A stretch of 5,442 nucleotides of DNA, taken from the NCBI GenBank assembly GCA_900313875.1, contig OMSY01000083.1, forward strand, positions 1 to 5,442. The letters are read 5' to 3'. Under the pieces are notes generated by a model. It made no database searches. It was not told where the DNA came from and saw nothing but the letters and a program-made list of their open reading frames with translations. Positions 1-5,442 of the stretch are shown piece by piece. Every line of letters begins with the position of its first letter. Within the stretch, counting starts at the first letter, position 1. The position numbers and the translations under genes were made by a program. Source of the stretch: an uncultured Actinomycetes bacterium (lineage in GTDB: Bacteria > Actinomycetota > Coriobacteriia > Coriobacteriales > RUG844).

Positions 1-590
1 ATCTGCTTGAAGTCGGCAACGAGCTTCTGCAGGTCCTCGGCATCGAGGTCGGTGTCGTTCTTGACGCCCTTGGCCTGCTTCTGGGCGTTGATGGCGTTCT
101 CGAACAGGTCACCGTCGACACCCATGACGACGTTCGAGAACATCTGGATGAAACGACGATAGGAGTCCCAAGCGAAGCGCGGGTTCTCGGTCTGGGCGAT
201 GAGGCCCTTGATCGACTCATCGTTGAGACCAAGGTTCAGGACCGTGTCCATCATGCCGGGCATGGAGATGGGAGCACCCGAACGGACCGAGACGAGCAGC
301 GGGTCATCCTTGTCGCCAAGGCGCTTGCCGATGCGCTTCTCGAGGTCCTCGCGATACTGCTGGATCATCTCGGGAACGCCCTCGGGGAACTGGTTGTTCT
401 CCTGATACTCGATACAGGTCTGGCAAGAGATGGTGAAACCGGGAGGTACGGGAAGGCCGATCTTGGCCATCTCGGCAAGGTTCGCACCCTTGCCACCGAG
501 GATTGCTTTCATCTGGGCATTGCCCTCGGTCACGTTGTTGCCCTCTGCGTCCTTACCGAACGCAAAGACACGCTGCTTGGTCTCTGACAT
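1..590 (-). CDS. ppdK: Pyruvate,phosphate dikinase, N-terminal fragment (gene continues past the left edge)
   Basis: PPDK interconverts pyruvate, ATP and phosphate with phosphoenolpyruvate, AMP and pyrophosphate, in the cytoplasm. The 196 codons in the window belong to the N-terminal nucleotide-binding (ATP-grasp-like) domain. Visible family motifs are LGGKGANLAEM (31-41), which carries the conserved Lys; GLPVPPGFTI (45-54); DPLLVSVRSG (96-105), with the ATP-site Arg at 103; MPGMMDTVLNLGLND (110-124); and YRRFIQM (144-150). Full-length PPDK has about 870-900 residues, so the central phosphohistidine domain and the C-terminal PEP/pyruvate barrel, including the His and Thr targeted by the regulator, lie outside the window. 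The ATG at 590 is supported by GAGGAG four bases upstream and by the N-terminal length of homologues. The next gene upstream encodes its regulator. PEP synthase is excluded by the PPDK-type MPGMMDTVLNLGLND motif. The family is certain; the full extent is not visible. Confidence 0.95.
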   Translation of the reverse strand, partial: MSETKQRVFAFGKDAEGNNVTEGNAQMKAILGGKGANLAEMAKIGLPVPPGFTISCQTCIEYQENNQFPEGVPEMIQQYREDLEKRIGKRLGDKDDPLLVSVRSGAPISMPGMMDTVLNLGLNDESIKGLIAQTENPRFAWDSYRRFIQMFSNVVMGVDGDLFENAINAQKQAKGVKNDTDLDAEDLQKLVADFKQ

Positions 591-594
591 GTTG

Positions 595-600
595 CTCCTC
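595..600 (-). promoter_or_regulatory. Ribosome binding site of ppdK
   Basis: GAGGAG on the minus strand lies four bases before the ppdK ATG and is the only good Shine-Dalgarno match near the conserved N-terminus. The stop codon of a 38-codon reading frame (599-715) overlaps it. Confidence 0.75.
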
Positions 601-651
601 ACGATCTGTACTGGATGCCTTCACCATGGGTTGGGCTATTCCGCCAGCCCT

Positions 652-700
652 CCATGCCGTTCGATGACAGCATGGAAACGACGCATGGTGCACATGCGTC
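652..700 (-). repeat. Tandem inverted repeats in the presumed ppdK leader
   Basis: Two inverted repeats lie side by side. GACGCATG (680-687) is perfectly complementary to CATGCGTC (693-700) across a five-base loop. CCATGC (652-657) is complementary to GCATGG (670-675) across twelve bases. A third copy of the motif, CATGG at 625-629, can instead pair with CCATG at 652-656, extended by GGGCT (633-637) with AGCCC (646-650). All arms share a CATG core, so several pairings exclude one another. If transcription starts near 707, these elements occupy the first 80 or so bases of the ppdK transcript. They could be RNA stem-loops or a protein-binding operator. The pairing is read directly from the sequence; the function is not known. 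Confidence 0.5.
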
Positions 701-713
701 CCCACAGCGCTTC

Positions 714-741
714 ATTATCGCAGTTAATCCGACGGGATAAA
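714..741 (-). promoter_or_regulatory. Candidate promoter of ppdK (extended -10)
   Basis: On the minus strand TGCGATAAT (714-722) is a good extended -10 element: TG, one base, then GATAAT, one mismatch from the consensus. Sixteen bases upstream, TTTATC (736-741) is only a weak -35 match. Initiation near 707 would give a leader of about 117 bases before the ppdK ATG. An independent promoter is plausible because 250 bases separate ppdK from the gene before it. This is motif recognition only. Confidence 0.4.
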
Positions 742-797
742 GACGCGTTCACGCATTTTTCATCCTGCAGCGATGCAGAACCACCTGAGCGGCCTGG

Positions 798-815
798 ATT
801 CGGCCTCCTCCGAAT
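798..815 (-). terminator. Hairpin after the PDRP gene, possible weak terminator
   Basis: ATTCGG (798-803) and CCGAAT (810-815) form a perfect six-base stem with a six-base loop, 26 bases after the PDRP stop codon. In the minus-strand transcript the loop reads AGGAGG. No run of U follows, so as an intrinsic terminator it would be weak. A second small hairpin, CTGCA (765-769) with TGCAG (774-778), follows downstream and also lacks a U tract. Transcript-end processing or no function are equally possible. Confidence 0.3.
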
Positions 816-840
816 AGCGATGGTTTACCGTCCGGTTAAA

Positions 841-1683
841 TCAATCAGACACCGACCGGCGGAGCGCCGTCCACGCATGATAGTAACGGAGAATGACCTG
901 TGCCGTCTCCTCGATGGCACGTCCATCGGTACGCACGACGATGCACCCGAGACGGCGCATGAGGGCACGCGCCTCGTCGAGGTCCTCCTGGATCTTCTCC
1001 GGGTCGACGTACGCCGTCGCGACCTTGCCCGCCTCGTCGCCGATACGGCGCCTCCTGACCTCGGCAAGCACTGATACGGTCGAGACAAGGCCGAAGACAC
1101 GGGCACGTTCCACTTCGAAAAGCTCCCGAGGAGGAGCCACGCCGAGCGCAAGCGGGATATTGGCGACCTTGTAGCCACGGGAGGCGAGCAGGAGCGAGAG
1201 CGGGGTCTTCGAGGTCCGCGACACGCCGATGAGGACGATGTCCGCGGCAGCAAGGTCGTGCTCGTTGCGCCCATCGTCATGGCTGACCGCGAACTCCATC
1301 GCCTCGATCCTCGCGAAGTATCCACGGTCGGTCTCGTGCAGGACCCCGGGCACATCGATGGGTTCGACGCCAAGCATGCCCGAGAGCGCCTCGATGGAAG
1401 GGCCGAGCAGGTCGACCTCGCGAATGCCACGGGAGCGCGCCCCTCTCACGAGCGCGGCACGCAGACCGGGGTCGGTGATGGTATGGAAGACGACGATCCC
1501 ATGACCGAAGGACAGGGCAGCCTCGAGGTAGGCATCGACCTGCGCAGGGTCGCGGAGATGGGAAAGCCGCCCGATAGGAGCATCGCGCAACTCGGGGAAC
1601 TGGCTCGCAGCCGCGGCGACCACAGCCGCTGCGGTGTCGCCAAGCGAATCCGAGACGATATGCATTCGGCAATCGGATACCAT
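841..1683 (-). CDS. Pyruvate,phosphate dikinase regulatory protein (PDRP; DUF299 kinase/phosphotransferase)
   Basis: This bifunctional cytoplasmic enzyme controls PPDK. It inactivates the enzyme by ADP-dependent phosphorylation of the Thr next to the catalytic His, and reactivates it by phosphate-dependent release of pyrophosphate. The 280-residue length is normal for the family. The VSDSLGDTA motif at the N-terminus (10-18) is the family's opening signature. FHTITDPGLR (66-75) and EFAVSHDDGRN (130-140, with HDDG at 135-138) follow. The nucleotide-binding P-loop GVSRTSKT is at 153-160, followed by GYKVANIPL (170-178) and VRTDGRAIEETA (250-261). The TSK within the P-loop matches the PDRP branch; the related PEP synthase regulator of E. 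coli has CGK there, and PDRP also agrees with ppdK next door. The ATG at 1683 is chosen because GGAGG lies six bases upstream; Met7 (1665) is an alternative but has no such site. The gene begins about 30 bases after the glyS terminator, so it may be transcribed by read-through. Confidence 0.93.
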   Translation of the reverse strand: MVSDCRMHIVSDSLGDTAAAVVAAAASQFPELRDAPIGRLSHLRDPAQVDAYLEAALSFGHGIVVFHTITDPGLRAALVRGARSRGIREVDLLGPSIEALSGMLGVEPIDVPGVLHETDRGYFARIEAMEFAVSHDDGRNEHDLAAADIVLIGVSRTSKTPLSLLLASRGYKVANIPLALGVAPPRELFEVERARVFGLVSTVSVLAEVRRRRIGDEAGKVATAYVDPEKIQEDLDEARALMRRLGCIVVRTDGRAIEETAQVILRYYHAWTALRRSVSD

Positions 1684-1687
1684 CTTG

Positions 1688-1694
1688 CACCTCC
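1688..1694 (-). promoter_or_regulatory. Ribosome binding site of the PDRP gene
   Basis: GGAGGTG on the minus strand, with GGAGG six bases before the ATG at 1683, decides for this start over the internal Met7. Confidence 0.75.
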
Positions 1695-1713
1695 GTCAGA
1701 CGTCATTGTGCGG

Positions 1714-1753
1714 AAAAGGCTGGGTGGGACAGAGGTACCCCTGCCCCACCCAG
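1714..1753 (-). terminator. Intrinsic terminator downstream of glyS
   Basis: Read on the minus strand, CTGGGTGGG (1753-1745) pairs perfectly with CCCACCCAG (1728-1720). The helix continues inward through a G-U wobble and CAGGG against CUCUG pairing to a small GUAC loop, giving about 15 pairs. CC and then TTTT (1717-1714) follow at once. On the opposite strand the two wobble positions would be A-C mismatches, so the hairpin is better formed in the glyQS direction. It starts 37 bases after the glyS stop codon. The short U tract suggests incomplete termination, and the downstream PDRP gene may depend on read-through. Confidence 0.8.
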
Positions 1754-1790
1754 ACATCAGCTCCGCGCCACTGTCAGGACCCCTTGCCGC

Positions 1791-3866
1791 CTACTTGGAG
1801 GCAAGCTTCCCGATATCCGCAACCGAACCGAAGACGGAGACGAAGCGGTTGAGCAGGGCCAGGCGCATCGCGCGCACACGCTCGTCCTCATCCATGACGA
1901 GGACATCCTCGAAGAAGCGGTCGATCGGCGCCCTGAGTGCCGCGAGCGCATCGATGGCCGCCGGGTAATCATGGGCAGCCAGCGCGGCACCCACACCCGC
2001 CTCCGCAGCCTCGATACCCTCGAGCAACGCCTTGTCCGCCTCGGTCATGATGCCTTCATCGGCCTGCATGCCGACCTCGGTATCGGCAAGATGGGCAGCA
2101 CGTGTGTAAGCCGTGGCAAGGTCGCCGAAGACCTCGGGGCTGTCGGTCCGGGCGGCGGAAAGCGCAGCACAGCGGTCGAGCACCTGCACGGGTTCCAGGA
2201 CGCCGGTCGCAAGGACCGCGGCGACGACATCGGCAGCGAACCCACGGTCACGGGCGATGACCTCGAGACGTGCGATGAAATACCCGCGGACCTGCTCGGT
2301 GACGGCAGCGACGTCGAAGTCGAGCCGGGCGGAAAGGTTCGACATCGCGCTGGCGATGGCATCTGCAAGCGAGACCCTCATGCCGGCCAGCAAGATGTTG
2401 ATGACACCGATCGCGCAGCGACGGACCGCGAAGGGATCGGAGGAGCCGGTCGGCGCCTGGTCGGCGGCGAAGATGCCGCAGACCGTGTCGAGCTTGTCCG
2501 CAAGGGCGACCAGACGGCCGGCGGTGTTGGCCGGCAGCTCATCACCGGCGAAACGCGGCATGTAGTGCTGCGAGACCGCGAGGGCGACCTCGGGATCCTC
2601 CCCGCTCGCCTTGGCGTAGTAGCCGCCCATGATGCCCTGCTGGGAGGTGAACTCGATGACGGCGCTCGTGACGAGGTCGGCTTTGCAGAGATGCGCCGCA
2701 CGCTTCGCCTGGACGGCCTCCTCCCCTTCCGCTGCCCCGGCCACGCAGAACGCATCGACGAGCCTCTCGATGCGGGCGGTCTTGTCACCGATGCTCCCGA
2801 GCTTCTCCTGGAAGACGACCTTGTCGAGCTCGGGGACGTAGTCGGCCAGAGGCCGCTTCTTGTCCTCCTCATAGAAGAACTTGGCATCATAGAGACGCGC
2901 ACGTACGACACGCTCGTTCCCATCGGTGATGACCTCGCCACGGGCGGGGTCGCCGTTGCTCACGAGCAGGAACGCGTTGGAGAGGCCCCCCTCGGCATCA
3001 TACAGAGGGAAATACCGCTGATGCGAGAGCATGGCATCGGTGATGATCTCCGACGGCACCTCGAGGAACTCCTCGTCGAAATGACCGAGGAGCACGGTCG
3101 GATACTCCACAAGATTGACTACTTCGGTAAATATACCCTGGGGAGTGCGCGCCTTGAGACCATGACGCTCCTCGAAGGAGGCGATGCCCTCGCGGATGAT
3201 GCGGGCGCGCTCGTCTGCAGATGGGATGACCTTGGCATCGGCAAGGACACCGAGGTAGGCATCCGCATCCGTCACCTTGAACTCATGGTTCGCGAGGAGG
3301 CGATGACCCCAGGTGACATCACCGGCGACGAGGCCGGCGAACTCGACCGGCAGCACCTGCTCCCCATCGAGTGCGAGAAGCCAACGGACCGGACGGGAGA
3401 AGTGGGCGTCACACGAACCCCAGCGCTGGGACTTGGGCCATGAGATCTTGGCGATCAGCTCGGAGAAAAGACCGGGAAGGATATCAGCGACCTGACGTGC
3501 AGGCTCCTCGATGACAGCATAGACGTACTCGCGTCCACCCTCCTCGACGCGTTCGAGCTCGCTGACGTCGACACCCTTGCCACGGGCGAACCCCTTCGCG
3601 GCCTTGGTCGGGTTGCCCTCGCTGTCGAACGCGATGTCGGCCGCAGGCCCCTTGGCACGTATCGAGAGCGCCTGGGTCTGCTCCGCCACCTCATGGGCGA
3701 TGAGGATCATGCGACGCGGGGTCGACATGGTCTCGATGGAAGCGCAGTCGATACGCTCGTCTGCGAAGGCCTTTGCGGCGAGGTCCTTCATCTGGGTTGT
3801 CGCGGAGACAAGCGGAGCTGCGGGAATCTCCTCGGTACCTATCTCGAGAATGACGGTGCTAGGCAT
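1791..3866 (-). CDS. glyS: Glycine--tRNA ligase, beta subunit
   Basis: This is the large chain of the alpha2beta2 glycyl-tRNA synthetase; it binds and positions tRNA-Gly while the alpha chain holds the aminoacylation site. Its 691 residues match the usual length of about 690. Family landmarks, in order: [10 protein letters not shown] (7-16) at the N-terminus; [10 protein letters not shown] (72-81); SWPKSQRWG (142-150); [11 protein letters not shown] (156-166); [20 protein letters not shown] (249-268); [11 protein letters not shown] (280-290); [11 protein letters not shown] (352-362); an HD-like region with [12 protein letters not shown] (395-406) and QGIMGGYYA (410-418); [11 protein letters not shown] (456-466); [12 protein letters not shown] (472-483); and the C-terminal anticodon-binding (DALR-like) region with [17 protein letters not shown] (649-665). 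The start at 3866 gives the conserved N-terminus and has GGAAGGAG upstream; an in-frame ATG at 3935 would add 23 residues overlapping glyQ and is rejected. The gene overlaps glyQ by eight bases, which implies coupled translation. No damage is seen. Confidence 0.97.
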   Translation of the reverse strand: MPSTVILEIGTEEIPAAPLVSATTQMKDLAAKAFADERIDCASIETMSTPRRMILIAHEVAEQTQALSIRAKGPAADIAFDSEGNPTKAAKGFARGKGVDVSELERVEEGGREYVYAVIEEPARQVADILPGLFSELIAKISWPKSQRWGSCDAHFSRPVRWLLALDGEQVLPVEFAGLVAGDVTWGHRLLANHEFKVTDADAYLGVLADAKVIPSADERARIIREGIASFEERHGLKARTPQGIFTEVVNLVEYPTVLLGHFDEEFLEVPSEIITDAMLSHQRYFPLYDAEGGLSNAFLLVSNGDPARGEVITDGNERVVRARLYDAKFFYEEDKKRPLADYVPELDKVVFQEKLGSIGDKTARIERLVDAFCVAGAAEGEEAVQAKRAAHLCKADLVTSAVIEFTSQQGIMGGYYAKASGEDPEVALAVSQHYMPRFAGDELPANTAGRLVALADKLDTVCGIFAADQAPTGSSDPFAVRRCAIGVINILLAGMRVSLADAIASAMSNLSARLDFDVAAVTEQVRGYFIARLEVIARDRGFAADVVAAVLATGVLEPVQVLDRCAALSAARTDSPEVFGDLATAYTRAAHLADTEVGMQADEGIMTEADKALLEGIEAAEAGVGAALAAHDYPAAIDALAALRAPIDRFFEDVLVMDEDERVRAMRLALLNRFVSVFGSVADIGKLASK

Positions 3867-4767
3867 TGACAGCTCCTTCCTTGCTTGCGCCCGAGCCTTC
3901 GGCAAGGCGCGCCATATGGTCCGCATATCCGACACAGCACGCCTTGGCTATCGTGCGGACACGCAGGATATAGGCCATGCGCTCGGTGGCGGAGATGGCT
4001 CCACGCGCATCGAGCAGGTTGAACAGATGCGAGCACTTGAGCACGCAATCGTAGGCGGGAAGCGGGAGGTCACGGCCGAGCAGGACCTGACATTCGCGTT
4101 CGTAGTCGTTGAAATGCTGCAGCAGCATCTCGACGTTGGCCGCCTCGAAGTTGTAGGCCGAGAACTCACGCTCGTTCTCGAGGAAGACGTCGCCATACGT
4201 GAAGGTGGTGCCGTCGGGGCCCTGTGACCACACGAGATCGTAGACGGAGTCGACCCCCTGGATATACATGGCCAGTCGCTCGATCCCGTAGGTGATCTCC
4301 GCGGGGACCGGTTTGCATTCGAGGCCACCGACCTGCTGGAAGTACGTGAACTGCGTGACCTCCATACCGTTGAGCCAGACCTCCCAGCCCAGACCCCAGG
4401 CACCGAGCGTCGGGGACTCCCAGTCATCCTCGACGAACCGCACGTCGTGCTCATACGGCTCGATGCCGATGGCGCGGAGCGAATCGAGGTAGAGCTCCTG
4501 CACGTCATCCGGCGACGGCTTGAGGAGTACCTGGAACTGATAATAATGCTGGAGGCGGTTGGGGTTGTCACCGTAGCGGCCATCGGCAGGACGGCGACAT
4601 GGCTGCACATAGGCGACCTTCCAGGGCTCAGGGCCCAAGGAGCGCAGGGTCGTGGCCGTATGGAACGTGCCCGCCCCCATCTCCGTATCGTAGGGTTGCA
4701 GGACGATGCAACCCTTCTCCGCCCAATACCGCTGCAGCGACAGCATGATTTCCTGGAATGTGATCAC
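3859..4767 (-). CDS. glyQ: Glycine--tRNA ligase, alpha subunit
   Basis: This is the catalytic class II chain of the tetrameric glycyl-tRNA synthetase; it activates glycine with ATP and, together with GlyS, charges tRNA-Gly. With a GTG start at 4767 it has 302 residues, close to the 303 of E. coli GlyQ. Conserved stretches are [18 protein letters not shown] (3-20), [13 protein letters not shown] (24-36), LRSLGPEPW (41-49), the motif 2 region [20 protein letters not shown] (55-74), [20 protein letters not shown] (110-129), [18 protein letters not shown] (131-148), motif 3 [14 protein letters not shown] (158-171) and [15 protein letters not shown] (249-263). The GTG is preferred because the TFQ...LQ.YW segment before the first ATG (4746) is conserved in homologues and because GAGGGAG lies five bases upstream. 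An open frame runs back to 4944, but it would read through intergenic hairpins and is not credible. It is probably cotranscribed with glyS. Confidence 0.97.
   Translation of the reverse strand: MITFQEIMLSLQRYWAEKGCIVLQPYDTEMGAGTFHTATTLRSLGPEPWKVAYVQPCRRPADGRYGDNPNRLQHYYQFQVLLKPSPDDVQELYLDSLRAIGIEPYEHDVRFVEDDWESPTLGAWGLGWEVWLNGMEVTQFTYFQQVGGLECKPVPAEITYGIERLAMYIQGVDSVYDLVWSQGPDGTTFTYGDVFLENEREFSAYNFEAANVEMLLQHFNDYERECQVLLGRDLPLPAYDCVLKCSHLFNLLDARGAISATERMAYILRVRTIAKACCVGYADHMARLAEGSGASKEGAVNA
3873..3880 (-). promoter_or_regulatory. Ribosome binding site of glyS, inside the glyQ end
   Basis: GGAAGGAG lies six bases before the glyS ATG and within the last codons of glyQ. It fixes the glyS start at 3866. 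The two genes then share the eight bases ATGCCTAG, which hold the glyS start and the glyQ stop. Confidence 0.8.
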
Positions 4768-4772
4768 GTCAG

Positions 4773-4779
4773 CTCCCTC
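4773..4779 (-). promoter_or_regulatory. Ribosome binding site supporting the GTG start of glyQ
   Basis: GAGGGAG on the minus strand lies five bases before the GTG at 4767. The alternative ATG at 4746 is preceded only by a weaker AGGA four bases away. Confidence 0.65.
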
Positions 4780-4799
4780 ATCATCCGATATACATGAGA

Positions 4800-4828
4800 C
4801 CGCCCGATGCAAGCTGCACACCGGGCGG
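4800..4828 (-). promoter_or_regulatory. Stem-loop in the glyQ leader
   Basis: CCGCCCG (4800-4806) pairs perfectly with CGGGCGG (4822-4828). Inside it, TGCA (4808-4811) can pair with TGCA (4815-4818), making a two-tier hairpin about 33 bases before the glyQ start codon. No U tract follows on the minus strand, so it is not an ordinary terminator. It could shape the leader or stabilise the transcript. The conserved T-box core (AGGGTGGNACCGCG-like) is absent from the gap, so I do not call a tRNA-Gly T-box. Confidence 0.4.
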
Positions 4829-4843
4829 GAATGCTCAGAGGCG

Positions 4844-4849
4844 ATTCTA
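4844..4849 (-). promoter_or_regulatory. Candidate -10 box for the glyQS operon
   Basis: TAGAAT on the minus strand is one base from the TATAAT consensus and lies 77 bases upstream of the glyQ start. No good -35 hexamer is seen 16 to 18 bases further upstream, where the sequence reads about CGATCA. It is placed here because the hairpin at 4914-4935 separates glyQ from the gene before it and a promoter in this gap is expected. Weak evidence. Confidence 0.3.
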
Positions 4850-4913
4850 CCGCAAGCGACAAGCGGTGATCGGCACGATATGGGAATCTGGTTGTGGACG
4901 CGACCCTCAAGGC

Positions 4914-4935
4914 GGCGGACCCTCTCGGGTCCGCC
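4914..4935 (-). terminator. GC-rich hairpin ending the deacetylase gene
   Basis: GGCGGACCC (4914-4922) and GGGTCCGCC (4927-4935) form a perfect nine-base stem. In the minus-strand transcript the four-base loop reads GAGA, a stable GNRA tetraloop. It begins five bases after the deacetylase stop codon. The following bases (GCCTTGAGG) contain no U tract, so termination may be partial, or the hairpin may mainly protect the mRNA 3' end. Position and stability make a terminator role likely. Confidence 0.6.
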
Positions 4936-4940
4936 TCTTC

Positions 4941-5442
4941 TCACTCCTTGGGAATGGAACCGTTGGCCACGAGGGCCTGCCGTTCGATGTCCGCCATCTG
5001 GGAGACGGTCACGAACTCGAAACCCTGCGACTTCAGCGTCTTGCAGATCTGGTCGAGTGCCGCCACCGTCTGGGAGCGGTCACCGCCGCCATCGTGCATG
5101 AGGATGACCTCGCCGGGCTTCACGTCGGTCGTGGCCGTGGCGACGATGGACTCGGTGCCCGGTCGCTGCCAGTCCCTGGTATCGATCGTCCAGCCGGCCA
5201 CGATCGAGCACTGGCCGTCGAGCGGCTTCCAGAGCGTGTCGGACCAGTAGCCTCCCGGCGGACGGATGTTCGTGTTGTCCTTGCCAAGGACATCCTTGAT
5301 GATCTGGTTGCACTGCTTGATCTCGTTGATGGATGCCTCGGAGGTCTCCGTGCCGTAGTAAACGGTGTGCGTGAGCGAGTGGTTGGCCACCTCGGAACCC
5401 TGTGCCTCGACAGCCTTGGTGAGGTCGGGATACTCCTGGATG
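4941..5442 (-). CDS. Polysaccharide deacetylase (NodB / carbohydrate esterase 4), C-terminal part; N-terminus beyond the right edge
   Basis: Enzymes of this family remove N-acetyl (or O-acetyl) groups from cell-wall or other surface glycans with a bound metal, usually outside the membrane. The last 166 residues are visible, numbered here from the first complete codon at 5441. The metal-binding motif HSLTH is at 21-25, preceded by [13 protein letters not shown] (59-66) is the RxPxG motif, IDTRDW (86-91) the DxxDW motif, and [17 protein letters not shown] (113-129) carries the final catalytic LxH-type motif. FEFVTVSQM (141-149) is the typical closing strand. The TFDDG motif and any signal peptide or wall-binding domain lie outside the window, so substrate and location cannot be judged; peptidoglycan N-acetylglucosamine is the commonest target. 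The open frame continues to the window edge, so the apparent GTG start at 5390, just before the metal-binding motif, is internal. A hairpin follows the stop, and no functional link to glyQS is evident. Confidence 0.92.
   Translation of the reverse strand, partial: IQEYPDLTKAVEAQGSEVANHSLTHTVYYGTETSEASINEIKQCNQIIKDVLGKDNTNIRPPGGYWSDTLWKPLDGQCSIVAGWTIDTRDWQRPGTESIVATATTDVKPGEVILMHDGGGDRSQTVAALDQICKTLKSQGFEFVTVSQMADIERQALVANGSIPKE

Noticed and set aside
430..1074. A 214-codon plus-strand open frame spanning the ppdK-PDRP gap
   Set aside because: It covers the start of ppdK and the end of PDRP in antisense and crosses the leader repeats. It has no ribosome site and resembles no protein family I recognise.
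825..1430. Minus-strand open frames overlapping PDRP, and similar Arg/Ser-rich frames inside glyS and glyQ
   Set aside because: They are out-of-frame readings of conserved genes, with Arg/Ser-rich low-complexity translations and no recognisable motifs.
1971..3443. A 490-codon open frame on the plus strand opposite glyS
   Set aside because: It lies wholly antisense to an intact, highly conserved glyS. Its composition (Asp, Gly, Glu, Arg rich) is what the complement of GC-biased codons gives, and it shows no recognisable domain. Long antisense frames are common at high GC.
3867..3935. N-terminal extension of glyS by 23 residues from an ATG at 3935
   Set aside because: GlyS homologues begin at the [10 protein letters not shown] segment. 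The extension lies within glyQ, and a good ribosome site precedes the ATG at 3866.
4768..4944. N-terminal extension of glyQ by 59 residues from an ATG at 4944
   Set aside because: The extra residues have no counterpart in GlyQ proteins and would translate both intergenic hairpins and overlap the deacetylase stop codon.
5388..5390. GTG as the true start of the deacetylase gene
   Set aside because: The same frame stays open to the window edge and encodes plausible NodB-domain sequence upstream, and the family needs an N-terminal TFDDG motif that must lie further out.

Overview
This high-GC window carries five genes, all read from the minus strand. In transcription order (right to left) they are: the C-terminal part of a NodB-type polysaccharide deacetylase, glyQ, glyS, a pyruvate,phosphate dikinase regulatory protein (PDRP, DUF299), and the N-terminal third or less of pyruvate,phosphate dikinase (ppdK). 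Both outer genes are cut by the window edges. The strong GC-rich codon bias, the two-subunit (alpha/beta) glycyl-tRNA synthetase, and PPDK next to its regulator suggest an anaerobic or fermentative bacterium. A coriobacterial actinobacterium (Olsenella/Collinsella/Atopobium-like) fits best, with a high-GC clostridium as the alternative. This is inference from protein character, not from a marker gene.

Layout. 5442-4941: deacetylase tail, followed by a GC-rich hairpin. 4940-4768: a 173-base gap holding that hairpin, a weak promoter candidate and a second stem-loop in the presumed glyQ leader; no T-box motif is visible. 4767-3859: glyQ, with a GTG start. 3866-1791: glyS, overlapping glyQ by 8 bases. 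1790-1684: a short gap with a convincing intrinsic terminator pointing out of glyS. 1683-841: PDRP, starting only about 30 bases after that terminator. 840-591: a 250-base gap with an extended -10 promoter candidate and several inverted repeats in the presumed ppdK leader. 590-1: ppdK.

How the genes work together. glyQ and glyS encode the two chains of one tetrameric enzyme that charges tRNA-Gly, and their overlap suggests coupled translation. PDRP switches PPDK off and on by ADP-dependent phosphorylation and phosphate-dependent dephosphorylation, so PDRP and ppdK form a functional pair. A glyQS-PDRP arrangement is known from Firmicutes (in Bacillus subtilis, glyQ-glyS-ccpN-yqfL), so the order looks inherited rather than assembled by recent transfer. 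I see no mobile element, CRISPR array, tRNA, rRNA or evidently new multi-gene system. The main points of interest are in the non-coding leaders.
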